Assembly: GCF_029761915.1 (NCBI RefSeq)
Contig: NZ_CP121695.1
Location: forward strand, 5,671,501 to 5,735,500
Length of the DNA: 64,000 nt
Direction of reading: 5' to 3'
Origin: Bradyrhizobium sp. CB1650
Lineage (GTDB): Bacteria; Pseudomonadota; Alphaproteobacteria; Rhizobiales; Xanthobacteraceae
The position numbers were made by a program, and so were the translations under genes. The notes below the pieces were generated by a model, which searched no databases, was not told the origin of the DNA, and was given only the letters and a program-made list of their open reading frames with translations. Position 1 is the stretch's first letter; each line of letters opens with the position of its first letter. This document shows positions 16,796-26,226 of the stretch, piece after piece.

Positions 16796-18076
16796 ATGAC
16801 GGGAGTATTCCTTGGACTAGACGTCGGAACCGGAGGCGTCCGCGCCTGCGCCATCGATGCGCACGGCAATATTCTGGGCATGGAATCGGCCGCCCTGCCC
16901 TCGCCGCGGCAGGATGGTGCTGCGATTGACCAGGACCCGGAACTCTGGTGGACGGCGACGGTGGCTGCGGTCGGCAAGCTCGGCCGCAAAATCGATCTTG
17001 GACAGGTCGAACGTATCTCCGTTGACGGTACGTCCGGCACACTGCTCTTGATCGATGCGGCCGGCCGACCTCGCACGCCGGGGCTGATGTATAACGACGC
17101 GCGCGCAAAGGCTGAGGCGGCCCGGATTGCCGCCGTGGCGCCCGCGGAAAGTGGCGCGCACGGTGCGAGCAGCGCGCTGGCAAAACTGCTTCATCTATTG
17201 GGCCGCAGCGACGCTGGCGACGCGCGCTTCGCCGTGCACCAGGCCGACTGGATCGCCGGCCGGCTCGCCGGGCAGCACGGCGTCAGCGACGAGAACAATG
17301 CCTTGAAGCTCGGCTACGATCCCGTGACGCGCGCCTGGCCGGCCTGGCTCGACGAACTCGACGTACCGCGCAAGATCCTGCCAGAGGTACTGGTGCCGGG
17401 AACTCCGTTTGCGGCGATTGCTCCGGAGACTGCTGGCACGTTAGGCCTGCCACCATCAGCCCAGGTCGCGGCGGGCACCACCGACGGCGTCGCCGCGTTC
17501 ATTGCGACGCGCGCCGATGCACCCGGCGATGCCGTGACTTCGCTTGGCACGACGCTCGTCGTCAAGCTGCTTGCGACGCAGCCAATCTTTGCCGCCAGTC
17601 AGGGCGTCTATTCGCACCGTCTCGGTGAACGTTGGCTCGCCGGTGGAGCTTCCAATTCGGGCGGCGGAGCGTTGCTGGCGCATTTCACCGCCGAGGACAT
17701 GGAGCGACTGACGCCGCTCCTGAGGCCGGGGGAGCCGACCGGTCTCGATTACTATCCGCTGCCGAAACCCGGGGAACGTTTCCCGATTGCAGATCCGACG
17801 CTGGTCTCGCGGATCACGCCACGCCCCGGCGAGGACCACCTTTTCTTCCAGGCCCTGCTCGAGGGCATCGCGTCGGTCGAGGCGCTCGCGTACCGGCAAT
17901 TGGTCCGGCTCGGAGCGCCGCCGCTCCGCCGCGTCATCAGCATCGGGGGCGGCGCGAAGAACGATGCGTGGACGGAGATCCGGCGTCGCCGTCTCGGCAT
18001 TCCAGTGGTCGTCGCCGAGCAAACCGAGGCCAGCTATGGCGCAGCGCTCCTCGCCTTGCATGGTGGTCCGCCATGA
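16796..18076 (+). CDS. Short FGGY-family kinase (D-ribulokinase/SePSK-like)
   Basis: At 426 residues this kinase is much shorter than XylB or GlpK (about 480-520). It keeps both halves: FLGLDVGTGGVRACAI at the N-terminus, VDGTSGTLLLID, then AAGTTDGVAAFI, TSLGTTLVVK and ISIGGGAKNDAW at the C-terminus. This compact architecture is known from cyanobacterial and plant sugar kinases that act on D-ribulose or xylulose. It is the first gene of a plus-strand trio with the HAD hydrolase (ATGA overlap) and a class II aldolase, which suggests phosphorylation followed by cleavage of a ketopentose or similar sugar. Confidence 0.85.
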   Translation: MTGVFLGLDVGTGGVRACAIDAHGNILGMESAALPSPRQDGAAIDQDPELWWTATVAAVGKLGRKIDLGQVERISVDGTSGTLLLIDAAGRPRTPGLMYNDARAKAEAARIAAVAPAESGAHGASSALAKLLHLLGRSDAGDARFAVHQADWIAGRLAGQHGVSDENNALKLGYDPVTRAWPAWLDELDVPRKILPEVLVPGTPFAAIAPETAGTLGLPPSAQVAAGTTDGVAAFIATRADAPGDAVTSLGTTLVVKLLATQPIFAASQGVYSHRLGERWLAGGASNSGGGALLAHFTAEDMERLTPLLRPGEPTGLDYYPLPKPGERFPIADPTLVSRITPRPGEDHLFFQALLEGIASVEALAYRQLVRLGAPPLRRVISIGGGAKNDAWTEIRRRRLGIPVVVAEQTEASYGAALLALHGGPP

Positions 18077-18942
18077 GGAGCGGCACCATCGAAATCGAAG
18101 CGCTGAGCGCGATCGCCGACCGGTTCGACCACGTGCTGCTTGACCAATGGGGCACGCTGCACGAGGGCGGAGCCGTCTTTCCAGCGGCGCGGGACTGCGT
18201 GGCAAGGCTCAGGGACGCCGGCAAGCGCGTGCTGGTGCTCTCCAATTCAGGCAAGCGTGCGCGTAGCAACGAAGAGCGGCTGGAGCAGCTCGGGCTGCCG
18301 CCCGCAGCCTACGACGGCATTGTGACCTCTGGCGAAGTGACCTGGAGCGGTCTGCACGCGCGAGAACGCGAGCCGTTCGCCGAATTCGGCCGCTCCTGTT
18401 TGCTCATCACGCGTGGCGGCGATCATTCCATCGTTGATGGACTTGATCTCGCGGTGACGACCGATGTTCAGAGGGCTGATTTCATCCTGTTAGGCGGCCT
18501 TGACGATGCCGTCGCCGAGCCAAAACACTGGCGCGACGTCCTGATCTCGGCTGCGGCGCGCCGGCTGCCGATGCTCTGCGCCAATCCTGACCTGACCATG
18601 TTCAGCGCGGAGCGATTGATTCCGGCACCAGGAGCCCTGGCGAAATTCTATGAGACGCTCGGCGGCCGCGTGAAATATGTCGGTAAGCCACACGCGCCGA
18701 TCTTTGATGCGGCGCTGGAACAATTGGGCCGTCCCGATCCAAAGCGCGTCCTGATGGTCGGCGATTCCATCGATCACGATGTCGCCGGCGCAAGGGCCGC
18801 GGGCATGTTGGCGCTACTCCTCACCTCAGGCGTGCACAGGGAGGCGCTGGCCTGGGCGCCCGATCCACCAACAGCACTCCAAGGGCTGGCCGGCTCGCGG
18901 AGTCGCACGCCGAACTGGATGATGAACCGCCTAGCCTGGTGA
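18073..18942 (+). CDS. HAD-superfamily class IIA hydrolase (TIGR01459-like)
   Basis: The start is the ATG at 18073, which overlaps the kinase stop (ATGA), giving 289 residues. It resembles NagD-type HAD phosphatases: LLDQWGTLHEG holds the nucleophile Asp, LSNSGKRA the second motif, YVGKPHAPIF the Lys and VLMVGDSIDHDVAGA the C-terminal Asp pair. The usual second Asp of the DxD motif is Trp here (DQW), a feature of the TIGR01459 subfamily, so general acid catalysis must differ. It probably dephosphorylates a sugar phosphate produced near the kinase. No experimental function for close relatives is known to me. Confidence 0.83.
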   Translation: MRSGTIEIEALSAIADRFDHVLLDQWGTLHEGGAVFPAARDCVARLRDAGKRVLVLSNSGKRARSNEERLEQLGLPPAAYDGIVTSGEVTWSGLHAREREPFAEFGRSCLLITRGGDHSIVDGLDLAVTTDVQRADFILLGGLDDAVAEPKHWRDVLISAAARRLPMLCANPDLTMFSAERLIPAPGALAKFYETLGGRVKYVGKPHAPIFDAALEQLGRPDPKRVLMVGDSIDHDVAGARAAGMLALLLTSGVHREALAWAPDPPTALQGLAGSRSRTPNWMMNRLAW

Positions 18943-18952
18943 GATACCTGCG

Positions 18953-19981
18953 ATGCAAGCCCCTGCCCAGCTCGAAGATCTTCGTCGCATGTCGGCACGC
19001 GTCGGCAATAACATTCTGCTGGTGCAGGGAGCCGGCGGCAATTCATCGATCAAGCACGACGACGTGCTCTGGGTAAAGGCATCTGGCACCTGGCTTGCGG
19101 ATGCCGAGCGCAAGGAGATTTTCGTACCAGTCTCGCTTTCGGCCGCACGCGCCGCGCTGGCCCAAGGTCATGAGCGGGTGCCCCTTTCACCACACGCCAT
19201 CGCGACATTGCGCGCCTCAATCGAGACGTCGCTCCACGCATTGATGCCGCATCCGGTTGTCCTCCATGTCCACTCCGTCAACACGATCGCATGGGCCGTG
19301 CGAACCGACGCGCGTAATGAGCTTGCCAACCGACTGGATGGGTTGGCTTGGCATCGCCTCGACTATTTTCATCCGGGATTGCCATTGGCTCACGCCGTGA
19401 ACGCCGTTATCGCGCAGAACGCGATCGACGTCCTGATCCTCGGTAATCACGGCCTGGTGGTCGGCGCGGCAGACTGCGAAGCGGCGGAAGCTCTGGTCCA
19501 CGAAGTGGAAAAGCGGCTCGCGATGCCGCCTCGCCGCGCAGCACCGGTGGACGAGCAAGCGCTTCGCAAGATATGCACGGGGACAGACTACCGCATGCCG
19601 GCAGATCTTCTCTGCCACAACATTGCCACCGACAGCTTTAGCCGTGCGATTGCGACAGGCGGCTCGCTGTACCCGGACCACGTGGTCTTCCTGGGACCGG
19701 GTCTGCCGATATTGGGTGAAGGCAAGGACCTTGCTGCCGTCGCTGCGCCCGCCGGCGCGAATGGACTGTGCCCACCCGTTGCCGCTCTCATTGCAGGCCT
19801 TGGTGCCGTCATTCGGAAGGACGCCAGTTCCGGAGCCGAGGCCATGTTGACCTGTCTCGCCCTTGTGACCTGTCGCTTACCTCTGAATGCCGAGATCGCC
19901 TATCTGTCGATCGAGAATGAGCAAGCACTTTTGAATTGGGACGCCGAGCACTACCGGCGACAATTGACCGCTCATCGCTGA
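18953..19981 (+). CDS. Class II aldolase/adducin family protein, RhaD/RhaE-like aldolase domain
   Basis: The 342-residue protein is longer than FucA-type aldolases. It resembles the N-terminal aldolase half of bifunctional rhamnulose-phosphate aldolase/dehydrogenases: GAGGNSSIKHDDVLWVKASG at the start, metal-binding VVLHVHSVN and LILGNHGLVVG in the middle. The C-terminal third (FLGPGLPILGEG onward) has no obvious active-site motif. It begins 10 bp after the HAD gene and ends the plus-strand trio. It is expected to cleave a sugar phosphate into DHAP and an aldehyde; the substrate is unknown. Confidence 0.82.
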   Translation: MQAPAQLEDLRRMSARVGNNILLVQGAGGNSSIKHDDVLWVKASGTWLADAERKEIFVPVSLSAARAALAQGHERVPLSPHAIATLRASIETSLHALMPHPVVLHVHSVNTIAWAVRTDARNELANRLDGLAWHRLDYFHPGLPLAHAVNAVIAQNAIDVLILGNHGLVVGAADCEAAEALVHEVEKRLAMPPRRAAPVDEQALRKICTGTDYRMPADLLCHNIATDSFSRAIATGGSLYPDHVVFLGPGLPILGEGKDLAAVAAPAGANGLCPPVAALIAGLGAVIRKDASSGAEAMLTCLALVTCRLPLNAEIAYLSIENEQALLNWDAEHYRRQLTAHR

Positions 19982-20015
19982 AGAGACTCCCGCGAAGCGC
20001 TCTCGTCTCCGCTGC

Positions 20016-20043
20016 GGCCTCACACGACTGATCGCGTGAGGCC
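20016..20043. terminator. Hairpin between convergent genes
   Basis: GGCCTCAC and GTGAGGCC form an 8-bp perfect stem with a 12-base loop, 35 bp after the aldolase stop and about 104 bp from the end of the opposing binding-protein gene. Its position between convergent transcription units makes a bidirectional terminator likely, although neither side has a long T-run. Confidence 0.5.
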
Positions 20044-20146
20044 TGATGTCTTCCTTGAGGATCCTCAACTCTTCTCCGAGGCGTCGGCCTGGACAGCCAC
20101 TACCGCATGAGCGCCTGCCCCGATAGAGCCGGCGAGAGATGCGGGG

Positions 20147-21094
20147 CTACTGCGACCGGTCCGAGGTCCAACCCTTATAATCCTTGACATTGTCCCGGGT
20201 CACGAGCTTCGACGGCAAGAGCTCGACGGTCGAGGCCGGCTTCTGACCATTGAGAATGCCGACACCGACCTGCACGGCGCGCCGCGCCATGAAGAACGGG
20301 TCCTGCGAAGCGGAAGCCTGGATCTGCGGCGCCGCGGGGTCCTTGAGCGCGGCCTCGATGTCGGGCGCGCCGTCCACCGCGGTGATGATAATGCCGCTGC
20401 GGCTTTGCTGACGCGCCGCGAGGTCGGTGCCGATCGCCTGGGGATCGTTGATGGCGAAGATGGCGTCGATCTTGGGGAAGCGGGTCAGATAACCCTGCGC
20501 GACGGTGAGGCCGCCTTCGCGCGAGCCCTTGCCGTCCTGGTCGCTGGACAGCACCTTGATGCCGGGATTCTTCGCGAAAACATTCTTACAGCCGACGACA
20601 CGGTCGATCACGGCGGAGACCTGTGGCCCGTTCTCGATGACGACGTCGCCCTTGCCCCCTAGCTTGTCGACAATGTACTGGCACGAGATCTCGCCGGCCT
20701 GGACGTTGTTCGTGGTCACGGTGGCATCGGCGCCTTCCGCCGCGGTGTCGACCGCGACGACGACGATTCCTGCCGCCTGCGCCTTCTTGATCGCCGGCCC
20801 GATCGCCTTGGGATCACCGGGGTTCAGCAAGATCAGGTCGACGCCGGCGGCGATGAAATTGTCGATCTGGGTGACCTGCTTGCCGAGGTCGTATTCGAAG
20901 CCAACCGTGGTGATCTTCACGTTGGGATTGGTCTTCTTGGCCTCGAACTCGGCGCCCTTCGAGAGCGCGACGAAGAACGGGTTGCCCATCGAGCCGAGCG
21001 AGACGCCGATCGACTTGAGGTCCTTGGCAAAGGACGGCGCGGTGCTTAGGGCAAGCGCCATCGCGGCGCCGGCGAGCGTGATCGTCTTCAACAT
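20147..21094 (-). CDS. Sugar-binding periplasmic protein, RbsB family
   Basis: This is a 315-residue Peripla_BP_4 (LacI-like fold) binding protein. A Sec signal (MLKTITLAGAAMALALSTAPSFA) is preceded by GGGAGGA. The mature start IGVSLGSMGNPFF and later TTNNVQAGE, AINDPQAIGTDLAA and AVDGAPDIEAAL are standard RbsB-type motifs. It is the last gene of the minus-strand set gntR-xylB-ATPase-permease-SBP, 77 bp after the permease. XylB in the operon suggests that xylulose, xylose or a polyol converted to xylulose is taken up. Confidence 0.9.
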   Translation of the reverse strand: MLKTITLAGAAMALALSTAPSFAKDLKSIGVSLGSMGNPFFVALSKGAEFEAKKTNPNVKITTVGFEYDLGKQVTQIDNFIAAGVDLILLNPGDPKAIGPAIKKAQAAGIVVVAVDTAAEGADATVTTNNVQAGEISCQYIVDKLGGKGDVVIENGPQVSAVIDRVVGCKNVFAKNPGIKVLSSDQDGKGSREGGLTVAQGYLTRFPKIDAIFAINDPQAIGTDLAARQQSRSGIIITAVDGAPDIEAALKDPAAPQIQASASQDPFFMARRAVQVGVGILNGQKPASTVELLPSKLVTRDNVKDYKGWTSDRSQ

Positions 21095-21171
21095 TGGCTT
21101 CCTCCCTGGTCTGTCTTGATCCCGGTACGGCAGACCAGTTGCCGTACGGAACTTCGCATCGGGCCTCGCAC

Positions 21172-22209
21172 TCAGGTGCGCGCCGAGCCTTGCAGCCGGT
21201 AGCGATCCAGCGCCACGGCGCCGATGATCACCAGACCCTTGATCACATATTGCCAGATGTCGGATACACCGATGAGGATGAGGCCGTTCGACAGAACGGC
21301 GATGATCAGCGCGCCGACCAGCGTGCCCCAGATCGAGCCGATGCCGCCGACGAAGGAGGTGCCGCCGAGGATCACGGCGGTGATCGCGTCGAGCTCATAG
21401 GACTGGCCGAGCTGCAGGCCGTTGGCCGCATAGAGCCGCGCCGCCTGCATGGCGCCGCCGAGCCCGGCGAAAAGTCCCGACACGCCATAGACGAAAATCA
21501 GCACGGCCCAGACCTTGATGCCGGCAAGCCGCGCCGCGCTTTCATTGCCGCCCACCGCATAGATGTGCACGCCGAGCACGGTACGGCGCAGCACCAGCCA
21601 CGAGACGAGGATGACGAGCAACGCGATCACCGAGAGCCATGGGATCGACGCGACGCCGGGAACGAGCGTCAGCGAGCCGTTGCCGATGAAGGCATAAGGA
21701 ATGGAAGGATTGAACACAGTGGTATCGGCGCCGAGCAACCGCGCAAGACCCCGGACGGCCGTGAGGGAACCGAGTGTGACGATGAAAGGTGGCAGGCGGA
21801 GCAGCGCAATCAGCGCGCCGTTGATGACGCCGAAGCCGAGGCCCGTGAGAAGTGCGGCCGGCAGCCACAGCGTCCCGAGCTCCGGTAACTTTGAGACCGT
21901 CAGCCCGGCCATCGCGGAGGCGGCCAGGATCGAGCCGACCGAGAGGTCGATGCCGCCGGTGAGGATCACGAAGGTCATGCCTGCGGCGAGCACGGTGTTG
22001 ACAGCGGCCTGTTGCAACACGATGCCGAGATTTTGTCCGGTGAAGAAGCGGCCGTCGGACAGAAAATGGAAGCCGCCGCATAGGATCAGCAGCACTGGCA
22101 GCATGCCGGCGGCGCGGATCAGAAGCCTTATGCGCTGACGCTTCGTCTCTTGCGCGGCCGCGAGGCCGGCAGTGGCGGCGGTTTCAGCCTTCGGACGGCT
22201 GTCATGCAT
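21172..22209 (-). CDS. Sugar ABC transporter permease, RbsC family
   Basis: The 345-residue CUT2-type inner-membrane permease has 8-10 hydrophobic segments. Conserved motifs include [68 protein letters not shown] and [15 protein letters not shown] residues near the end. The ATG at 22209 is chosen because it overlaps the ATPase stop by 8 bp; an upstream in-frame start at 22233 is possible. It forms the channel for the RbsA-type ATPase and RbsB-type binding protein beside it. Confidence 0.9.
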   Translation of the reverse strand: MHDSRPKAETAATAGLAAAQETKRQRIRLLIRAAGMLPVLLILCGGFHFLSDGRFFTGQNLGIVLQQAAVNTVLAAGMTFVILTGGIDLSVGSILAASAMAGLTVSKLPELGTLWLPAALLTGLGFGVINGALIALLRLPPFIVTLGSLTAVRGLARLLGADTTVFNPSIPYAFIGNGSLTLVPGVASIPWLSVIALLVILVSWLVLRRTVLGVHIYAVGGNESAARLAGIKVWAVLIFVYGVSGLFAGLGGAMQAARLYAANGLQLGQSYELDAITAVILGGTSFVGGIGSIWGTLVGALIIAVLSNGLILIGVSDIWQYVIKGLVIIGAVALDRYRLQGSART

Positions 22210-23725
22210 CGAGCTGCTCCATCCCCGTGGCAAGCGCCATGATGTCTTCCTGGTTCAGGGGGGCCGTCGCCTCGCGCCTGATCTCGCCGGCGATGTGCCC
22301 GGCACGCATCACGATGACGCGGTCGCAGATGCCGATGATCTCGGGCAGATCGGACGAGATGACGAGGATTGCGGTGCCGGATTTGGCGAGATTGTCGATG
22401 ATCGAATAGATCTCGGACTTGGCGCCGACGTCAACGCCACGCGTCGGCTCATCGAGGATCAGGACCTTTGGTGCGGTCGCAAGCAGGCGCGACAGCAGCA
22501 CCTTCTGCTGGTTGCCGCCGGAAAGCCCGCCGGCGGTGACGCCGATATTGGCTGCGCGGACGCCGAGCGTCGCAAACGCCCTGTTGGCACGGTCGCGCGC
22601 CTTGTCGCGATCCAGAACATAGCCGAAGCCAGCGTCCCTGCCGAATACCGCGAGATTGATATTGTCCATGCACGACATGTCGAGGAACAGGCCGAGCGCC
22701 TTGCGGTCCTCGGTCAGATAGGCGATGCCAGCATCGAGCGCTTCACCGGGCGTGCGGATATCGACCGGGCGTCCTTCCAGCTCGAGACGGCCGGAGGTCT
22801 TGGGCGACGCGCCGATGATGAGGTGCGCAAGCTCGGTGCGACCCGCGCCGATGAGACCGGCGAGCCCCACCACCTCACTTGCATGCACGGTGAGCGAGCA
22901 GCCCTTGACGCGCTGGCCATCGGCCATATCGATCGCCGCGAGCACGGGATGTCCGCGTCCCGCCTCCGGGTCATGGTCCTTCTTGTAGAAAGAGGAGACG
23001 TCGCGCCCCACCATCAGCCGGACGATGGTGTCGGCGCGGATGTCCTGCTTCTCGAGCGAGCCGACCAGCCGGCCGTCGCGCAATACGGTAACGCGGTCGC
23101 CAAGCGCGTAGACCTCGTCCATGCGATGCGAAATGTAGATGATGGCGAGCCCCTCGGCGCGGAGCTGGCGGATCAGCGCGAACAGCCGCTCGCTCTCGTG
23201 GGCCGTAAGCGCGGTGGTCGGCTCGTCCATGATCAGGATTTTTGATCTTGCGTGCAGCGCACGCGCGATCTCGACGAGCTGGCGCTGCCCCATGGACAGA
23301 TGCGCCACCAGCGTCGACGGCAGGAAGTCCGCCCCCAGCCGCTCCAGGATCGGGCCGACGCCCTCGCGCATGGCGCCGCGCGCCAGCAAACCTGAACGCG
23401 AGATCTCGCGCCCGAGATAAATATTCTCCGCAACGCTGAGATTGGGGGCCAGGGATAGCTCCTGATAGATGATGGAGATGCCCGCGGCGCGGCCGCCAAG
23501 CGGGCCTTCGATCCGCACCGGCCTGCCCTCGATTCGGATCTCCCCGCCCGGATCGGGCCGGTAGGCGCCGGACAATATCTTCATCAGCGTCGATTTTCCG
23601 GCGCCGTTCTCGCCCATCAGCGCATGGATTTCGCCGGCATAGACGGTAAGATCGACGGCACGCAGCGCCTTGATGCCGAAGAAGGATTTTGAAACCCCGC
23701 GCATCTCGAGGATCGGATCGTTCAT
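22202..23725 (-). CDS. Sugar ABC transporter ATPase, RbsA family (two ATPase domains)
   Basis: The 507-residue CUT2 ATPase carries two nucleotide-binding domains. In the N-terminal domain Walker A is GENGAGKST and Walker [13 protein letters not shown]; the signature is altered (LSMGQRQ). In the C-terminal domain the Walker A equivalent is degenerate (GLIGAGRTE), while LSGGNQQK and [13 protein letters not shown] are intact, as usual for RbsA/XylG. The ATG at 23725 has GGGAGG 5-9 bases upstream. It is cotranscribed with xylB upstream and overlaps the permease downstream. Confidence 0.92.
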   Translation of the reverse strand: MNDPILEMRGVSKSFFGIKALRAVDLTVYAGEIHALMGENGAGKSTLMKILSGAYRPDPGGEIRIEGRPVRIEGPLGGRAAGISIIYQELSLAPNLSVAENIYLGREISRSGLLARGAMREGVGPILERLGADFLPSTLVAHLSMGQRQLVEIARALHARSKILIMDEPTTALTAHESERLFALIRQLRAEGLAIIYISHRMDEVYALGDRVTVLRDGRLVGSLEKQDIRADTIVRLMVGRDVSSFYKKDHDPEAGRGHPVLAAIDMADGQRVKGCSLTVHASEVVGLAGLIGAGRTELAHLIIGASPKTSGRLELEGRPVDIRTPGEALDAGIAYLTEDRKALGLFLDMSCMDNINLAVFGRDAGFGYVLDRDKARDRANRAFATLGVRAANIGVTAGGLSGGNQQKVLLSRLLATAPKVLILDEPTRGVDVGAKSEIYSIIDNLAKSGTAILVISSDLPEIIGICDRVIVMRAGHIAGEIRREATAPLNQEDIMALATGMEQLDA

Positions 23726-23852
23726 CGTGCCTCCCGATGCACAATGCGTTTCCTGTCCGCGTCTCGTTTTGGGCAGCGCGGTGCGCGCATTAAACAAAAC
23801 GCCGCAACACAGGGCAATACCGAACAGGCGAGAATGCGAAATCGAAGCGATG

Positions 23853-25298
23853 CTAGTGGCGCCGCCGATACAGTTCGCGCCACGCGGGAAGCCGCTCGGC
23901 ATAGGCATCGACGAGCACGCGTTCAGGTTCGAATGTCTCGATGCGTCGCGGTGACGTGCAGACGGCGTCGATCGCCTCGCCGGTGACAGCAAGCCGCCCC
24001 AATCTCGCCGCGCCGAACGCCGCTCCGGTTTCACCTTCGGCAAAGCGATGGATTGGAACATTCAGAACGTTTGCCAGCACCGACAGCCAGAACCGGGACC
24101 GCGAACCACCGCCGATGGCATCGGCTTCCGCGACTGCAATCCCGGCATCTGCGAGCGCGTCGCGGCAATCGGCAAGCGCAAAAGCGACGCCCTCGAGGAC
24201 GGCCTGCACGATCGTCCCACGATCGGTGCCGTGGCTCAAACCATCGAGCATGCCGCGTACCACGGGGTCGTCGTGCGGCGTCCGCTCCCCCGCGAGATAA
24301 GGCAAGAAGCTCACGGGGGACGGCGCCTGCGGGCGCGACCCGAGTGGCGCCAGCAGCTCGGCCTCGGCGATGCCGAACAGGCGTACGATCCAGGCGAGGC
24401 AGGAGGCAGCCGAGAGGATCGCGCCGGCCTGAATCCACGTGGCGGGAATGGCGTGGCAGAATGTGTGCACCACGCGATCCGGGTTGGCCGCAATCCTGCT
24501 GGCCGGCGCCAGCAAGGCGCCTGATGTTCCCAGCGAAATAAACGCGGTTCCCGGCCGGATCGCCCCGATTCCAACGGCGCCCGCTGGATTGTCACCGGCG
24601 CCGCCCGCGATCATCGGCCGCCTGATCATGCCCCAGCGCTGCGCGAGCTCGCTGCGCAGTGTCGCTGCGGGCGCGCACCCCTCGACTAGACGCGGCATGT
24701 GATCGCGCGACAGGCCGGTCGCCGCCAGTGCTGCATCCGACCAGTCCCGGCGCGCGACGTCGAGCCACAGCGATCCCGACGCGTCCGAGACGTCCTCGAT
24801 CGCCTCGCCGGTCAGGACCAGCCGCAGATAGGCCTTGGGAAGCAGGACGAGTTTCGCGGCCGCAAAAATCTCAGGTTCGTGCGTGGCGATCCAGAGCAGC
24901 TTCGGCGCCGTGAATCCAGGCATCGCTTTGTTGCCCGTCGTCGCACGCAGAGCGGGCCAGCGCTGTTCCAGAATACGACACTCAGCGGCGGAGCGTCCGT
25001 CGTTCCAGAGGATGCAAGGCCGCAGCGGCTGGAAGCTCGCATCGAGCAGTGTGGCGCCATGCATCTGGCCCGACAGGCCGATGCCGTCAACATCTGCCAG
25101 TTCGTGCGGATGATCCGCCCGCAACGCGTCCAGCGTGGCGAACGTCGCATCGATCCAGTCTCGCGGATCCTGTTCGAACCAACCGGGTCGCGGAGAAGTC
25201 GTTGCCAGCGGTTGGGTGCGGCTCGCCACCACGCATTGCTCGTCATCGACGAGGACCGTCTTGACCGCCGAAGTGCCGAGATCGATGCCGAGATACAT
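23853..25298 (-). CDS. xylB: Xylulokinase XylB
   Basis: The 481-residue FGGY kinase has the XylB pattern throughout: [31 protein letters not shown] (the MHG of xylulokinases), [40 protein letters not shown] and [10 protein letters not shown]. It phosphorylates D-xylulose in the cytosol to feed the pentose phosphate pathway. It starts 39 bp after gntR and precedes the ABC genes, so uptake and phosphorylation are linked. No xylose isomerase lies nearby, so the imported sugar may be converted by a dehydrogenase elsewhere, as with xylitol or D-arabitol. Confidence 0.93.
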   Translation of the reverse strand: MYLGIDLGTSAVKTVLVDDEQCVVASRTQPLATTSPRPGWFEQDPRDWIDATFATLDALRADHPHELADVDGIGLSGQMHGATLLDASFQPLRPCILWNDGRSAAECRILEQRWPALRATTGNKAMPGFTAPKLLWIATHEPEIFAAAKLVLLPKAYLRLVLTGEAIEDVSDASGSLWLDVARRDWSDAALAATGLSRDHMPRLVEGCAPAATLRSELAQRWGMIRRPMIAGGAGDNPAGAVGIGAIRPGTAFISLGTSGALLAPASRIAANPDRVVHTFCHAIPATWIQAGAILSAASCLAWIVRLFGIAEAELLAPLGSRPQAPSPVSFLPYLAGERTPHDDPVVRGMLDGLSHGTDRGTIVQAVLEGVAFALADCRDALADAGIAVAEADAIGGGSRSRFWLSVLANVLNVPIHRFAEGETGAAFGAARLGRLAVTGEAIDAVCTSPRRIETFEPERVLVDAYAERLPAWRELYRRRH

Positions 25299-25337
25299 GA
25301 TGCTCTTGCCTGAGGCGCGATATCGACCGGCGCAGCT

Positions 25338-26051
25338 CTATTCCTCGAAGAAGCCGGGATGTTTCGTGACAAAGGCCTGCAGCTCGCGAGAAACGCGATC
25401 GAGGTGATTGGCCATTTCGCTCCTTGCCTGGTCCGGCGCATGCGCGCCAATCGCCCGATAGATTGCTTCGTGTTCGCGGAATGTCCCCTCGGGCCGCCCG
25501 GGCTCGGGGAGCAGCGTCCGGCGCACGCGTTCCAGATGGGTGCGGATCGGATCAAGCACTTCGCCGACGCGCGCAAGCGCAAGGCTCTCGGTCATCTGAC
25601 GATGAAACCTGGTGTCAAGCTCGTGGAAGCCTTCGAGATCTCCGCTGCTGATCGCAGCCCTCTGGTAGGCGAGATTCTGGCCGAGAGCTTCGATCGCATC
25701 GTCCGACATGTCGGTCGCACAAACCGCGACAACCTCCATCTCCAGCGCGCGGCGCATCAACATCCATTGCCGCACGTCCTCGAGGCGGATCTTTGCGACG
25801 TAAGAGCCGCGCTGCGGCTCGACGCTGACAAGCCCCTCGAAAGCGAGTCGATTGATCGCCGTCGTGATGGAAAGCCTAGACACATGGAAGGTGGCGCACC
25901 ACTCATTCTTGTTGATCGAAGTCTCCGGCGCGAGCACGCCGGAGACGATAGCCCGCTTCAGCGCCAGGTAGGCTTGGTCGACCTTCGACCCGCCCGCCTT
26001 GCGTGCTCGCGCGGCAACGGTGCCTCGGCTGAAGCCACCGACTGAATGCAT
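25338..26051 (-). CDS. GntR-family regulator, FCD (FadR/VanR) subgroup
   Basis: The 237-residue regulator has an N-terminal winged helix (YLALKRAIVSGVLAPE, HVSRLSITTAINRLAFEGLV) and a C-terminal all-helical FCD ligand-binding domain with likely metal-site histidines (FHELDTRFHRQM, EHEAIYRAI, MANHLDRV). The gene heads the minus-strand xylB/ABC operon and faces the plus-strand ABC operon. Such regulators usually repress until a sugar acid or related ligand binds. The inverted repeat at 26133-26153 is its best candidate operator. Confidence 0.9.
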   Translation of the reverse strand: MHSVGGFSRGTVAARARKAGGSKVDQAYLALKRAIVSGVLAPETSINKNEWCATFHVSRLSITTAINRLAFEGLVSVEPQRGSYVAKIRLEDVRQWMLMRRALEMEVVAVCATDMSDDAIEALGQNLAYQRAAISSGDLEGFHELDTRFHRQMTESLALARVGEVLDPIRTHLERVRRTLLPEPGRPEGTFREHEAIYRAIGAHAPDQARSEMANHLDRVSRELQAFVTKHPGFFEE

Positions 26052-26118
26052 GCTGTCATCCCCCGAGGCTAACTTTCACTTTTTTCAAATTGCGAAGCCC
26101 AATTCCGCAGACAAAGGC

Positions 26119-26153
26119 TTGACGGGCGACAACTGATATAACTAGCATATCAG
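26119..26153. promoter_or_regulatory. Inverted repeat and possible promoter between divergent sugar operons
   Basis: CTGATAT (26133-26139) and ATATCAG (26147-26153) form an inverted repeat with a 7-base spacer in the 175-bp gap between gntR and the plus-strand ABC operon. TTGACG at 26119-26124 and TAGCAT at 26143-26148 are 18 bp apart and could be a -35/-10 pair for the plus strand; the repeat would then overlap the -10. This arrangement suits repression of both operons by the adjacent GntR protein, which is an inference. Confidence 0.5.
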
Positions 26154-26226
26154 AAAAATAGCAAATGGGCAGCCTACCCCGAGACGACTGGACGCAGGGG
26201 CAAAGCGGACCCGGGAGGAATTCCAG

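Noticed and set aside
23765..23801. CGTTTTG/CAAAACG inverted repeat between xylB and the RbsA-type gene
   Set aside because: The arms are separated by 23 bases and there is no matching repeat elsewhere; too weak to call an operator or terminator.
22202..24061. Longer version of the RbsA-type ATPase starting at 24061
   Set aside because: The extra 112 residues overlap xylB and are not ATPase-like; the ATG at 23725 has a clear ribosome binding site.
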